Shown here in pieces: positions 35,310-46,268 of a stretch of DNA of 64,000 nucleotides. The stretch's first letter is position 1. Every line of letters begins with the position of its first letter. The notes under the pieces are model-generated. The model was not told where the DNA came from. It searched no databases and saw nothing but the letters and a program-made list of their open reading frames with translations. The position numbers and the translations under genes were made by a program. The stretch lies in assembly GCA_007115705.1 (NCBI GenBank), contig QXEO01000234.1, forward strand, positions 2,027,375 to 2,091,374, written 5' to 3'. This stretch comes from Dactylis glomerata (Eukaryota; Streptophyta; Magnoliopsida; Poales; Poaceae).

Positions 35310-36239
35310 ATGCATACCAACGATCCCTTGACTGGCGGGCCTGCTCCTTCCGCTGCCCGCACGTTTGACTCGACGATTTCGTCGCCTCCTAGTCGATGCA
35401 GTCAATGCGCAGAGTACTCTTTAAGGATTTCTAATCTTGAAGCTTGCTTGACTTTAGCCAAACACCAAGCGCAGATGGCTGTGAGCAAAGCTAGTAAAGC
35501 TTGTGGTTATCTGAAGCAAATATCTTCTCTTGATGAAAAGGTTTCCAATTTGACGGCGAAGATTGTCCATAATGAAGAATGCGAATCTTTTATTCTTGGC
35601 ATTGTCGAGTCTGCCTGCGAGATGTTGCGATGTAAGGCTTTCTTTGGCTTCTCTTTTCCCTGTTTCTTCACTGCTATTTTTGTGACGTCCCTTGCCGTTA
35701 CAGACACTTGTCTAGATTTCGCTGCTGAAGATCATTGGGGTACCGAGCGAAATGCAGCTTTAGAGAGAATGTCAGAAGGCTTTGAGACTTTATGGTCTGA
35801 TCCTCGGTGTCAGAGTGCCATTGTACTGCTTCAGGACCGTGCCCAATATATTGGCGAGTCAGTCGATGGTTGCCGACGAGCTCTGACAACTATGCATTCT
35901 GTCATGCTTCCTCGCAATCATCTGCCTCCAACTTTCCCTCTTCTTCTTAATACTTTTAGGTCCAGCCACCGTATTCATAGATTGATAGAGTTGAACTTGG
36001 TGGCGGGTGCCAATTTTGCTCTTGGGTGGATGCGCAAGTGGCACCCAAGGCTTAATTACAGCACTATGTCCCTGAGTTTGGCTCCTGGTGGAGCTAGTCT
36101 TCGAGTTCATATGGAAAATACTTTACAGCCTGCTCGGAGGCTTGTAGCTAGGCTGCTTGAAGCAGACGCTGGGTTTTTCCGCGAGTATCACTACTTTGAT
36201 CCTTTAGGCGTAGATGATTCTGATAACCCACTGCTGTGA
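35310..36239 (+). CDS. Second antisense ORF of E, uncharacterised
   Basis: This 309-codon frame opens with Met-His and lies 178 bp after the stop of the first antisense gene. A likely 72-bp intron (35632-35703, gtaagg...ttacag) is a multiple of three, so the frame stays open whether or not it is removed; its unspliced translation is a hydrophobic Phe-rich insert that would look like a false membrane segment. Spliced length would be 285 residues. Visible features are a Cys-x-x-Cys pair near residue 30, a helical region at 40-110, and a conserved aromatic C-terminal half shared with D. No known domain recognised. It could instead be a 3' exon group of the first gene if the stop at 35131 is bypassed by splicing. 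Confidence 0.65.
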   Translation: MHTNDPLTGGPAPSAARTFDSTISSPPSRCSQCAEYSLRISNLEACLTLAKHQAQMAVSKASKACGYLKQISSLDEKVSNLTAKIVHNEECESFILGIVESACEMLRCKAFFGFSFPCFFTAIFVTSLAVTDTCLDFAAEDHWGTERNAALERMSEGFETLWSDPRCQSAIVLLQDRAQYIGESVDGCRRALTTMHSVMLPRNHLPPTFPLLLNTFRSSHRIHRLIELNLVAGANFALGWMRKWHPRLNYSTMSLSLAPGGASLRVHMENTLQPARRLVARLLEADAGFFREYHYFDPLGVDDSDNPLL

Positions 36240-36529
36240 TCCTTATGTATATACTGAATGCGAGAGTTCCTGATTTTGCGACTTTATGTCTAAAATTTGT
36301 TCTCAAAGCATTATTGTATGATTCGTGCGTTTGCCGCATTTTTTGAAAGACTCGTAAACTCGAACATGAGGAACGTTTCGTCTTTATTATACTTGTAATG
36401 TAAGATACATGGGGTGACCCAAGAGATCCGGCCCGTGACCTGTGTTCTGGATCTAGAGGGCATTGCCCCTGGTATAACTCATGGCTTTTATAGCCGTATT
36501 TTTTACTCTACTCTGTTGCTCTTGATGTT
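36240..36529. other. Tail-to-tail gap between antisense ORF and protease in E
   Basis: A 290-bp spacer without coding signal. The same spacer is in D (46269-46631). It is where reverse transcriptase and integrase would be expected in a complete element, but nothing of them remains in either copy. Confidence 0.6.
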
Positions 36530-37291
36530 TTATGTCATCGTGTCCTTCTCCTCTTCTCCTGCTTCTTTGTCTTCTCCTGATGCTTCTACTCGTGGTTTCT
36601 TCATCTCTAGCTCCACAACGCGTCCTTCGAGTAGCTTGACGCCCTCTGTAATCATACTTTTCGCTTTCTCTGCATGGCTGGCTATCATGCCAAAGTTTTG
36701 TGCCATCTTGTGGAACTCCCTGTCGTATAGATCTGAGACTTCAAAACTTCCTTTTACTGTGATTACTCCCTTTGGTCCTGGTATTTTGAGTACCAGATAT
36801 GTATAGTGAGGTACTGCCATGAATCGCGAAAACGCGGGTCGCCCGAGGATCGCGTGATACTGGGATGGCCAGTCCATGACTTCGAAGTCTAACTTTTCTC
36901 TTCTGTAGTTTTGTCAGTTGCCGAAGCAAACATTGAGTGCTATTCGACCTAATGGATAGTTAGCGCTTCCACCTAATGGATAGTTAGCGCTTCCTGGTAC
37001 TATCCCATAGAAGGAACAGTCTGTTGGCTTCAAGAACTCTAGTGATATATGCATTGCTCTGAGTGTTTTTGCATATATCAGATTGATTCCACTTCCTGCG
37101 TCCATAAATATTCTATCGACATCGTACATGCAAATTTGAGCTATAAGTACCAAAGGCGCGTTTCCTGGCCGAGGTACTATTATAGGGTGGTCTTCTCTGT
37201 TGAAGTCGATTGGTTGTTCTAACCAATGCAGATACTCCGTTGCGGCTAGCGGTGAGATGACTGCTAAGTTGACTTGTCGAGTGATACTTTT
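36530..37291 (-). pseudogene. Aspartic protease region of E
   Basis: Retroviral-type protease that would mature the gag polyprotein. Minus-strand reading shows the catalytic motif Asp-Ala-Gly-Ser-Gly (about 37088-37102), followed by the usual Ile-Asn-Leu-Ile-Tyr. Further on comes Ile-Leu-Gly-Arg-Pro-x-Phe-x-x-Phe-Met-Ala-Val-Pro-His-Tyr, the typical end of gypsy protease domains. A TGA at 36914-36916 interrupts the frame and is shared by D. A 24-bp tandem duplication (about 36949-36996) adds eight residues not found in D. Nothing resembling reverse transcriptase follows. Confidence 0.78.
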
Positions 37292-38373
37292 TTATTCTTT
37301 GTTTGACTTGGGCACAGGTTGTATCATTGCTGTGATGTGTCCTTTGGATGGAACGTACCCTTCATCATCGTCGTGCCCCTGATTCTGCTGGTCTTGTCCT
37401 TGAGGAACTCTGTTGTTTCCTTGTTGTTTTGTCGGAGGATTGTTGCTTCCTTCAAATCCTTGTCGCCTTGCTTCGGTTTGCTTGTTTAGTGCTGCCTCTT
37501 GTAGTTTTAAGAATGTTGTGCAATCTTTCATTGCATGCCTTGATACTCGCTTCCCATCGACGAACGCTGAGTGTATATGACAAGGTCCGTTGAGCATATC
37601 TTCTGGCGAAGGGTTGTATTCTCTGGACTCTCTTGCGGGGAATTTTTTATAGTCCTCTTTTCCATAGCTTCGATATCCTGCACTTCTTCGATCGCTTTCT
37701 TAGTAGCTGTTGTCTTTGTATCCTACGGCGACTTGGCTATGGGAGCCATAGTTGTCGTAATTTCTGGACCATCTCCTTTGACTTCCATATCTATTTCTTC
37801 TATCGTCCTCTGGGGATCGCATCCGCTTGTTGTTGCATCCGTCTTCTCCATCTGCAAATCTGTTTGCTACGTCCATGAGGTCTGACACTATTTTCGGCTT
37901 GATTCTGCCCATCTCTTCGACTAGGTCTCTTCGCCTTAATCCAATGATGAACGCATCTATTGCTCTTTCATCTGAAACTTCGACTGCAGAATTTTTAATA
38001 AGACTCCATCTTTGGATGTATGCCCGCAGTGTTTCGTCGCATTGTTGCACACATGCTTTGACTTCTTCTATTAATGCTGGCCGCTTGTATGTCGACCTGA
38101 AGTTGCTTGTAAATTGCTTTATGAGGTCTTCCCAGCTTCCAATAGTTTCCTTGTCAAGTTTGCTCAACCATGACCTTGCTGAGCCGATGAGGTGTAGTTA
38201 CAGACTTTGCATTGCTGTTTCTTTGGTTCCTCCCAATATTTGTACTGCTTGTAGATAATCTGAGAGCCATGATTGTGGTTCCTGTGATCCATCGTACTTT
38301 TGCTGATCATGAGGTAACTTGAATCCCTTGGGAACTGGAGTGGTGCGAACCCTGCGGGTAAAGCATGATGCCC
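37292..38373 (-). pseudogene. gag: gag of E, C-terminal half
   Basis: A Retrotrans_gag (PF03732) type capsid region reads leftward from 38373. It includes Trp-Leu-Ser-Lys-Leu, Phe-Thr-Ser-Asn-Phe and Leu-Arg-Ala-Tyr-Ile-Gln-Arg-Trp, and continues to the Arg/Tyr-rich and Gln/Asn-rich tail ending near 37292. The region 38164-38415 is read in shifted frames, and a stop near 37700 splits the tail, so the copy is damaged. Element I separates it from its N-terminal half at 44537. A Cys-His knuckle is not evident; a His-Ala-Met-Lys-Asp-Cys segment may be its remnant. Confidence 0.78.
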
Positions 38374-39880
38374 TGATGACCCACAAGTATAGGAGGTGTA
38401 TCGTAGTACTTTCAATAAATAAGAGTATCGAACCCAACGAGGAGCAGAAGGTGTTGATGAGCGGTTTTGATCAAGGAATCACTGTAAATACTAGCAAACA
38501 GGTTTTCAGGAGTATTTAGTAATACGAGTAAATAAAGTGCGAGTAAATAAAAGACAGTAGTAACAATTGCAGCAAGTGGCCCAATCCTTTCTTCAGCAAA
38601 GGACAAGCCGGTTGTGTACTTATAATAACCAAACGTTCTCGAGGACACACGGGAGTTTCTGTCAAGAGCTTTCGCTTCATAGAGCCAATAGTATTTATTG
38701 GTTTGATAGGTGTTATGGGGGTGAACCTGTGCTAGCGCACTACCCTTACTAGGATAAATACACACTTGTGATTATACCCCTTGCAAGCATCTGCAAATAC
38801 AAGAAAGTAATTAAGATAAATCTAACCACAACCTTAAACTCTAAGATCCTACGCTCCCTGGTGCAATGGTTTTCCAACGGAGGTTTAGGTTTCTGTCACT
38901 CCACCAACCCCACAATCGGTAGCCAAATACACAATGCATCTCACTAGGCCCATAAATGGTGAAGTATCATGTAGTCGACGTTCACATGACACCACTAGTG
39001 AAATAGCACCACAACAATATCAAACCATTAAATATTTCTCAAGAATAATTCACTACTAACATCTTGACTTCTCCCATGTCCTCAAGAACTAACCAAACTA
39101 CTCACAAGACATCATATGGATCATGATCAGAGGTGAAGTAATGGTAAATAACAATCTGAACATAAACCTTAATTCAACGGTTCCACTCAATAGCATCAAC
39201 TACAAGAGTAATCAACACCGAGAAAGTTTCCCCTATGAATATAACAAGATCCAACTCAAGATGTTACAGCGGGATGGCGTGGTGATGGTGGAGATGAAGG
39301 TGCTGGTGATGATGAAGAAGATGATGATGATCCTGATGAAGTCCGGTGCGATGGTGATGACGATGGCGACGATCTCCCCTCTCCGGGAAGGAATTTCCCC
39401 GACAGATTTCTGCCTGCCGGAGAGCTTTTCTCTCTCTGGTGTTTTCCGCCCCGCAGAGGCGGCGGTGTCTAACTCTGAGCCCCCCTGACTTAGGTTTTCG
39501 GGGACGATGATGTACGCGGAGGGATGAGACCAGAAGTGGGCCAAGGTACCCTCACGTACGGCCCGCGCGGCCAGGGGGCTGGCCGCGCCACCCTGGCGTG
39601 TGGGTCCCCCTGGCTCCTCTCGACTCCTCCTTCTGGCTTCCTGAGTCTTCTGGAAAAATATAATTTCTGGGTATTTTTCTGGAATTTTCCTGATCTTCAA
39701 AATATGGTCTCTTGATGGTCCTTTTTCCAGCAGAATCCTGACTCCGGCAGCAACTCCTCCGATGATCATCAAACATGTGAAAGCAAAGGAAATAACATAA
39801 GTACCATATCTAAATATGAAATATATCAATGAATAACAGTAAATTATGATACAAAATAGTGATGCAAATTGGACGTATCA
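38374..39880 (-). repeat. 3' LTR of element I
   Basis: Plus-strand ends are TGATGACCCACAAG and GGACGTATCA. A GC-rich palindrome lies at about 39548-39603. It differs from the other I LTR by a 3-bp indel in a gat/gaa repeat and by scattered substitutions. Confidence 0.92.
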
Positions 39881-42266
39881 ACCCCCCCCCAAGCTTAGAC
39901 CTCGCTTGTCCCCAAGCGAAAACTAAACTCGGTAAACATGACCACAGGTTTATGGAGTGAAGTGTCGATAATCAAAATACGGACAAGAAGCATCACATTT
40001 ACTAAGGCACAAATTATAATAAATAGCAACTTCCCTTTATAAGATATAGACTTGCAATAGGTAAAAGGGAATCACATGTAAAGATGCATAAGGTAAACTA
40101 TAATTGGCAATGGCAAACCTTAGTTCTTGGTCAAAGAACGATGAACAAGCTATTCTTTCTTTTAAACGGAGCCTTTTAAAACAGAGCTAATATAGCAAAT
40201 ACTATATGCTCAACAAAGTAAACTTTTGCATTCATAGAAAGCTTTCAAAGATATATTCCTTTAGACAAAAGCATTATACAAAACAAGGAAGATAATAAAC
40301 ATGATTAAACGGATCAACATATGGATGAGTGAAACATAACAACTCAAATGCTTGCTTGAGATAGAGGGAAATAGGTTGACTCAACATAAAAGTAAAAGAT
40401 AGACCCTTCGCAGAGGGAAGTAGGGATTAAACATGTGCTAGAGCTTTTCATTTGTAAAACAGAGGTAAAAAGTTATTTTGAGAGGTGGTTGCTTTTGTCA
40501 ACGACTAGCAACGGAGTTCTTGATATCTTCCATACTAAACAAGTGAGAGCGGTTCCGAGATGTTTGATTAATTGGCACTTTGGTGCTCTTTTATAGCTTT
40601 GCACTCCTCCCCACCTTTTTCCTTTCTCAAACCATGGCTAACCGATTCCATCGGGTGCCAACCAACTTTCACATTCCATGGAGGAGTGCTCTTTTCTTTT
40701 CTTTTTGAGATTATAATGGTCTGACCGGCTCCCTTGCAAAATTAATGACGAGCAGATGAAGCTGCCTAGTCGAAGGGTACTCAATTTAGTATGGAAGATA
40801 ACAAACCCATCCACTACGTCCTCATGAGCTAAAAACAGTGGCACAACATGAGAAGTGTTTGAAGGTTTTTGAAAGGTAGCACATGAAAATTTACTTGGAA
40901 TGGCTTGAAATACCATGCATAGGAATTTATAGTGGACTCTTTGGAAGTGACTTGGCTGTTGGGAATTGGATGCACGAGTAGTATTTCTTCTCAGTACAGG
41001 TTTTTGGCTAGCAAGGCTGGGTAGCAAGCATAAGAATTGCATGAAACAAACAAACACACATATAATAAGAACAATCATGCAAACTCCCTTGAAGGTACAA
41101 CGATTTTAATTTTAAGAATAACAATGCTTATAAGCCAAACATAAGGGAAAACTGAAGTGATGTAACTGCAAGCACTTCTTTATTCTTTTCTACTCAAACC
41201 TCAAGGTAAAGTTGCTACTGACCAAGCTAGGTTTGCCAAAACCAACTAAATCTACTCATGCTCCCAATGTGATACCAATGCCAATCAACAAGACTAGTCA
41301 TATAAGAGAGATTGCAGACTAACATAAAGTGTGCGAAAAGTAAACGATAAAACTTCTCATTTATATTTTATTACCGCAACTCACACCAAGGGATACATAG
41401 ATAACCAACTAAGGAGGATACTTCCAAACTGCAAACTATTTTATAAGATAACTTCTATACTCATGATATGACTCTACTTTGAAAAGTAAATGAGTAAAAG
41501 GTAATGATGTGATACCACGGCACTCCCCCAAGCTTGGAACAAGCCAAGGGGATGCCTATACCGATGATGAATTACTCCTTTCGTGGTATTGGAAGCAGCC
41601 TTGGATTAATGAAATATTCCTGCATCCTGCGAAGCCTGAGATTCTCTTCTTGGAGCATCTCTACCTCCCTCTTCAAAGCTTGATATTGAGTGCAAAACTC
41701 AAAAGTGACCAGCATGCCGTGTTCTATCACGAGCATGGAGTCAAGATCCAAAACATGATATGTTGGTCCCTACAAATCATGAGAAAAGATACGCCTAGCT
41801 TTCGTTGGTCCTTCAAAAGCAGGGTTTTTCGGCCTTGCTCTTCCAGAACCTAGCTCCTCCTTCCACTTCTGGCGCTGGTGATCATCTACATAGGGCCCTT
41901 TGCCCTTGTTGTCACTTGAAGAGGTCATGATTCCCCCAAACTTAAGATCAACTCCTGGCAGAAATAGCTCGAAACAAAACACAACGAGAAAACGATATAC
42001 AGACCTCGGGGACTCCGGGGGGTTAAATAGGCAAAAATTATACATCGAAACGAAATCACAGGAGGAAACCAGGATGGAAACGAGTTCCGGGGTGTTCTCA
42101 CACCTAGGTGGCGTGGCCAGGGGTGGGCCCGCGCCACCTGTGTGTGAGACACACACGGACTCTTTTTCCTGCCCGTTTTCGTCTCATGATTTTTCATATT
42201 TAGTAAAAACAATAAAAATATTAAAGGAAGAACTTTTCGCGAAACTTCTCTGACTAGAACTGTTAC
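39881..42266 (-). other. Noncoding 3' part of element I
   Basis: The part from about 40370 to 41000 is recognisably related to the noncoding block of C and H (for example 17350-17900), although the LTRs differ. A 52-codon minus-strand frame starting at 41929 (Met-Thr-Ser-Ser-Ser-Asp) follows a gtttgggggaatc stretch and might be a remnant of a post-integrase ORF; it has no domain I recognise. Another GC-rich LTR-like palindrome occurs at 42098-42150. The rest is AT-rich and uninformative. Confidence 0.6.
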
Positions 42267-43031
42267 CTATTCGAAAACGAACTCTGCAGGTACCTGCAAT
42301 TTGTCTTGGATGTAATCTTCCGGAGAAACTGTTTCATTAACATCAACATCTTCATTATAAGAATCTCCAGAAATATAATGTTTGAGTCTTTGCCCATTCA
42401 CCACTTGTGTAGAGTCATCTTTCAATGAAGCGATCTTAATAGCACCTGAGCGGTACACTTCCACAATAACATATGGTCCTTCCCATTTAGAGAGTAATTT
42501 TCCTGCAAAAAATCTGAGACGAGACCTATACAAAAGAACTTTCTCACCAACATGAAACTCTCTCTTAAGAATTCTCTTATCATGCCATTGCTTGACTTTC
42601 TCTTTAAAAAGTCTGGCATTCTCATACGCTTCGTTTCTCCACTCATCTAGAGAACTCAAATCTAATAGCCTTTTCTTACCAGCTAGTTTAAAATCTCTAT
42701 TAAGCTCTCTCACTACCCAAAAAGCTTTGTGTTCTAATTCTAAGGGCAAGTGACATGCTTTTCCGTAAACCATCTTATAAGGAGACATACACATGGGATT
42801 CTTATAAGCAGTTCTATAAGCCCATAAAGCATCATTTAACTTACTAGCCTAGTTTTTCCTAGATTTATTGACAGTCTTCTGCAAGATAGACTTGATCTCC
42901 CTATTTGAAAGCTCTACTTGCCCACTAGTTTGGGGATGATAAGCAGAAGCAATTCTATGATTAACATCATATTTAGCAAGAGTTTTTCTAAAACCACCAT
43001 GAATAAAATGAGAACCTCCAGAAAATAGTCT
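42267..43031 (-). pseudogene. Integrase C-terminal fragment of element I
   Basis: Integrase inserts element cDNA into the chromosome in the nucleus. The minus-strand reading begins directly at the 5' LTR edge, in the last third of the catalytic core (Tyr-His-Pro-Gln-Thr-Ser-Gly-Gln and the final acidic helix). An in-frame TAG lies near 42850, then coding continues at 42794-42267 through Tyr-Lys-Met-Val-Tyr-Gly-Lys. The C-terminal chromatin/DNA-binding part includes Lys-Trp-Glu-Gly-Pro-Tyr. A frame change near 42900 and the stop make it inactive; the HHCC zinc finger and the first catalytic acidic residues are gone. Confidence 0.85.
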
Positions 43032-44536
43032 TGATGACCCACAAGTATAGGGGGTGTATCATAGTACTTTCGATAAATAAGAGTGTCGAACCCAACGAGG
43101 AGCAGAAGGTGTTGATGAGCGGTTTTGATCAAGGAATCACTGTAAATACTAGCAAATAGGTTTTTAGGAGTATTTAGTAATACAAGTAAATAAAGTGCGA
43201 GTAAATAAAAGACAGTAGTAACAATTGCAGCACGTGGCCCAATCCTTTCTTCAACAAAGGACAAGCCGGTTAATTACTTATAATAACCAAACGTTCTCGA
43301 GGACACACGGGAGTTTCTGTCAAGAGCTTTCGCTTCATAGAGCCAATAGTATTTATTGGTTTGATAGGTGTTATGGGGGTGAACCTGTGCTAGCGCACTA
43401 CCCTTACTAGGATAAATACACACTTGTGATTATACCCCTTGCAAGCATCCGCAAATACAAGAAAGTAATTAAGATAAATCTAACCACAGCCTTAAACTCT
43501 AAGATCCTACGCTCCCTGGTGCAATGGTTTTCCAACGGAGGTTTAGGTTTCTGTCACTCCAGCAAACCCACAATCGGTAGCCAAATACACAATGGATCTC
43601 ACTAGGCCCATAAATGGTGAAGTATCATGTAGTCGACGTTCACATGACACCACTAGTGAAATAGCACCACAACAATATCAAACCATTAAATATTTCTCAA
43701 GAATAATTCACTACTAACATCTTGACTTCTCCCATGTCCTCAAGAACTAACCGAACTACTCACAAGACATCATATGGATCATGATCAGAGGTAAAATAAT
43801 GGTAAATAACAATCTGAACATAAACCTTAATTCAACGGTTCCACTCAATAGCATCAACTACAAGAGTAATCAACACCGGGAAAGTTTCCCCTATGAATAT
43901 AACAAGATCCAACTCAAGATGTTACAGCGGGATGGCGTGGTGATGGTGGAGATGAAGGTGCTGGTGATGAAGAAGATGATGATGATCCCGATGAAGTCCG
44001 GTGCGATGGTGGTGACGATGGCGACGATCTCCCCTCTTCGGGAAGGAATTTCCCCGGCAGATTTCTGCCTGCCGGAGAGCTTTTCTCTCTCTGGTGTTTT
44101 CCGCCCCGCAGAGGCGGCGGTGTCTAACTCTGAGCCCCCCTAACTTAGGTTTTCGGGGACGATGATGTACGCGGAGGGACGAGACCAGAAGTAGGCCAGG
44201 GCACCCTCACGTAGGGCCCGCATGGCCAGGGGGCTGGCTGCGCCACCCTGGCGTGTGGGGCCCCCCTGGCTCCTCTTGACTCCTCCTTCTGGCTTCCTGA
44301 GTCTTCTGGGAAAATATAATTTCTGGGTATTTTTCTGGAATTTTCCTGATCTTCAAAATATGGTCTCTTGATGGTCCTTTTTCCAGCAGAATCCTGACTC
44401 TGGCAGCAACTCCTCCGATGATCATCAAACATGTGAAAGCAAAGGAAATAACATAAGTATCATATCTAAATATGAAATATATCAATGAATAACAGTAAAT
44501 TATGATACAAAATAGTGATGCAAATTGGACGTATCA
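43032..44536 (-). repeat. 5' LTR of element I
   Basis: 1,505 bp, same ends as the left LTR. On the minus strand it is followed by tattttctgg and then directly by integrase sequence, without the expected primer site. Confidence 0.92.
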
Positions 44537-45784
44537 TGTCCCCATTTCCTTTTCGTCTTCTTCATAGTCGCGTTTTTCATTTGGGGATTGTGATCTTCGG
44601 GTTCCTCCGTGTTGTTTTGGTGATGGCGATCGAGATCATTGATTGCTGCTTCTACGCCGAGGACTACTATGACGGCGAGGCGATCTTGGCTTGTGTGTTT
44701 CCTTATGGTGGTGTGCTTCTTCTCCTTTTGCTGATAGCTTGTGACCCACCATGTTTAGTCCGTTCAACGCTGCTCTGTGCATATGTTCTCTAGGATCTCC
44801 CGGGCTTGGTCGGGTTGTGAGCAGATAAGCTTGAGCTGCCACTAATGCTGCTTCAGGAGTTTTTGGTACGATGTTTCCTTGTTCGTCGACTGATAAAAAG
44901 GACGAGTCGAGGTTTTTGGAAATGCTTTGCCTGTCGGAGTACTCGAGGTTATCGTACCTTGAACCATATCGGTGATTTTTCCTTGCATTGCTATATGATG
45001 CATCGCTTCGTGCTTTACGAGCGGCGTTGCTGGCTGCAATGGCTGAGTCTTTTCTTCTCTGTATCTCTATTTTCTCCTTTGCTAATTTCTTTGCCTGCTG
45101 CCTTAGGGCATAATGATATCCCAGAAGCGTATCTTTGCTGGAATTTGGTGGTATCGGCATGCCGTGTTCTACGGCTTCTCTTATTATCCTCCATTCATCG
45201 ACTGATAGTCGAATTTTTTCCCTAGTTGTGAGGGATTCTGGTGTTTGCCCTTCTGCTAGGTGATTTGCTCCTCTGTCGATATTTGCTGGGTTTAGCACTG
45301 GATTGTCATTTTCGTCGAATTCTTTTGAGTTATCTCCTACAATGGCGAGTACCTGGCATTGTTTGCCGATGTTACCCTTGAAGCTTGAGAAGATCGAGTT
45401 ACTATCCTCAAAAAGCTCTAATCCTGTCTTCCATGTATCTGTTGACTTGTCTGAAATATCATCGAGGCGGATCATAAAATCTTCGAGTTGGACCCCTACG
45501 TCGAAATTTTCCATTGCTTCATTGTCTTCTGTGATTTTTCCTTTTTGCACTTCTTCTAAGCCGACCGGCGAGTTTACCTCGCTGGAAGAGCCTTCAAAAT
45601 ATTCCATCATTGCTATTGTTTCGGGCTCACTTGCCGACGGATCTTGTTTCGTCGGATCTGAAAGGCGAGATGAACCCGATGGCCCGATGAGGTTGCTTAA
45701 ACTTCCGATTGTCAACTCCATCTCTTGATTTTCGTCGACTTCTATACTACTGTTGGCTAAAAGCGAAAAAGCCGTCAAATTCAT
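44537..45784 (-). CDS. gag: gag of E, N-terminal half
   Basis: ATG at 45784, 19 bp after the primer site, in the same position as the damaged start of D at 56487. The frame stays open to about 44636. It encodes an acidic N-terminal region, a block with Trp-Arg-Ile-Ile-Arg-Glu-Ala-Val-Glu-His-Gly, a long Lys/Ala-rich helix and a Ser-Pro-Arg-Arg-His repeat. ORF prediction would extend it upstream into the LTR; that part overlaps the primer site and is rejected. Capsid residues continue at 38373 beyond I. Function before the capsid is unknown. Confidence 0.75.
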
Positions 45785-45802
45785 GATTCCAACGCCCAAG
45801 GT

Positions 45803-45820
45803 CCCCACGGTCGGCGCCAA
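45803..45820 (-). other. Primer-binding site of E
   Basis: Minus-strand TTGGCGCCGACCGTGGGG starts two bases after the end of the 5' LTR. The last bases differ from the tRNA-Asp type used by B and C, so another tRNA is likely; I do not name it. D has a close version at 56506-56523. Confidence 0.75.
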
Positions 45821-45821
45821 T

Positions 45822-46157
45822 TGACGAGGGGTTAACTCGACAAATGTCCTAAATGAAGGACTTAGGATCGGGGAGATAGGGTGCCGGATGAACTCGAAGG
45901 TAAAGTTAGTCAAAAATAGGTGTATGTCGAAAGTAAACTTGGGTGTTCAACCTGACTTGCTTTCAATCTGCCCTACACCGTCCCCTCCTGGCCCCTATAT
46001 ATAGATGGCCAGGTCTCGAGGATCGGGTAGGGTCCGATACAGATTACAATATCGACATACGGTAAAGACTCGTATTCGACTATCATTACAATTGGGCCTA
46101 GCTTAACGGGCCTCAGGGGTACTCAACATACGGTCTCTATTAACTATACCCTTGTCA
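45822..46157 (-). repeat. 5' LTR of element E
   Basis: 336 bp, same length as the left LTR with six substitutions. It contains the ctatatatag TATA core (about 45996-46005), placing the gag promoter on the minus strand. Confidence 0.92.
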
Positions 46158-46268
46158 GCCGGCGAGGAGGATTATTTCAAGGTTACTACAAGAGGACACG
46201 AGGTTTTTCCGTGAGCATCACTACTTGAACCCATTCAATGTGGATGACTCAGATCAGCCAGCAGTGTA
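46158..46268 (+). pseudogene. Second antisense ORF of D, last part
   Basis: The 37 codons after E's target duplication match the end of E's ORF (Phe-Phe-Arg-Glu-x-His-Tyr ... Val-Asp-Asp-Ser-Asp) and stop with TAG at 46266-46268. This proves that E split a once-continuous ORF. Confidence 0.75.

Larger units (their letters stand above)
38374..44536 (-). mobile_element. LTR retrotransposon I, internally deleted gypsy element
   Basis: LTRs lie at 43032-44536 (5') and 38374-39880 (3'), with about 40 differences by eye. The target duplication is TGCCC (38369-38373) against TGTCC (44537-44541); the matching place in D confirms it. The internal part holds only the C-terminal portion of integrase next to the 5' LTR, and then noncoding DNA. 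A PPT-like run (acccccccccaagctt on the plus strand, 39881) adjoins the 3' LTR. Gag, protease, reverse transcriptase and most of integrase are deleted. The integrase resembles the Athila-type gypsy elements common in Triticeae. Confidence 0.92.
25854..46157 (-). mobile_element. LTR retrotransposon E, same family as D, complete ends
   Basis: Short 336-bp LTRs lie at 45822-46157 (5') and 25854-26189 (3'), flanked by a perfect duplication GCCGG (25849-25853 and 46158-46162). I counted six differences between the LTRs, about 98% identity. Minus-strand order is primer site, gag, protease; then, on the opposite strand, the two antisense ORFs, and last a noncoding tail with the polypurine tract. Reverse transcriptase, RNase H and integrase are absent. 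F and I are inserted inside; without them E is about 9 kb. E sits in the second antisense ORF of its relative D. Confidence 0.93.

Noticed and set aside
45785..45913. Upstream extension of the E gag ORF
   Set aside because: It reads through the LTR edge and primer site; the ATG at 45784 agrees with the D copy.
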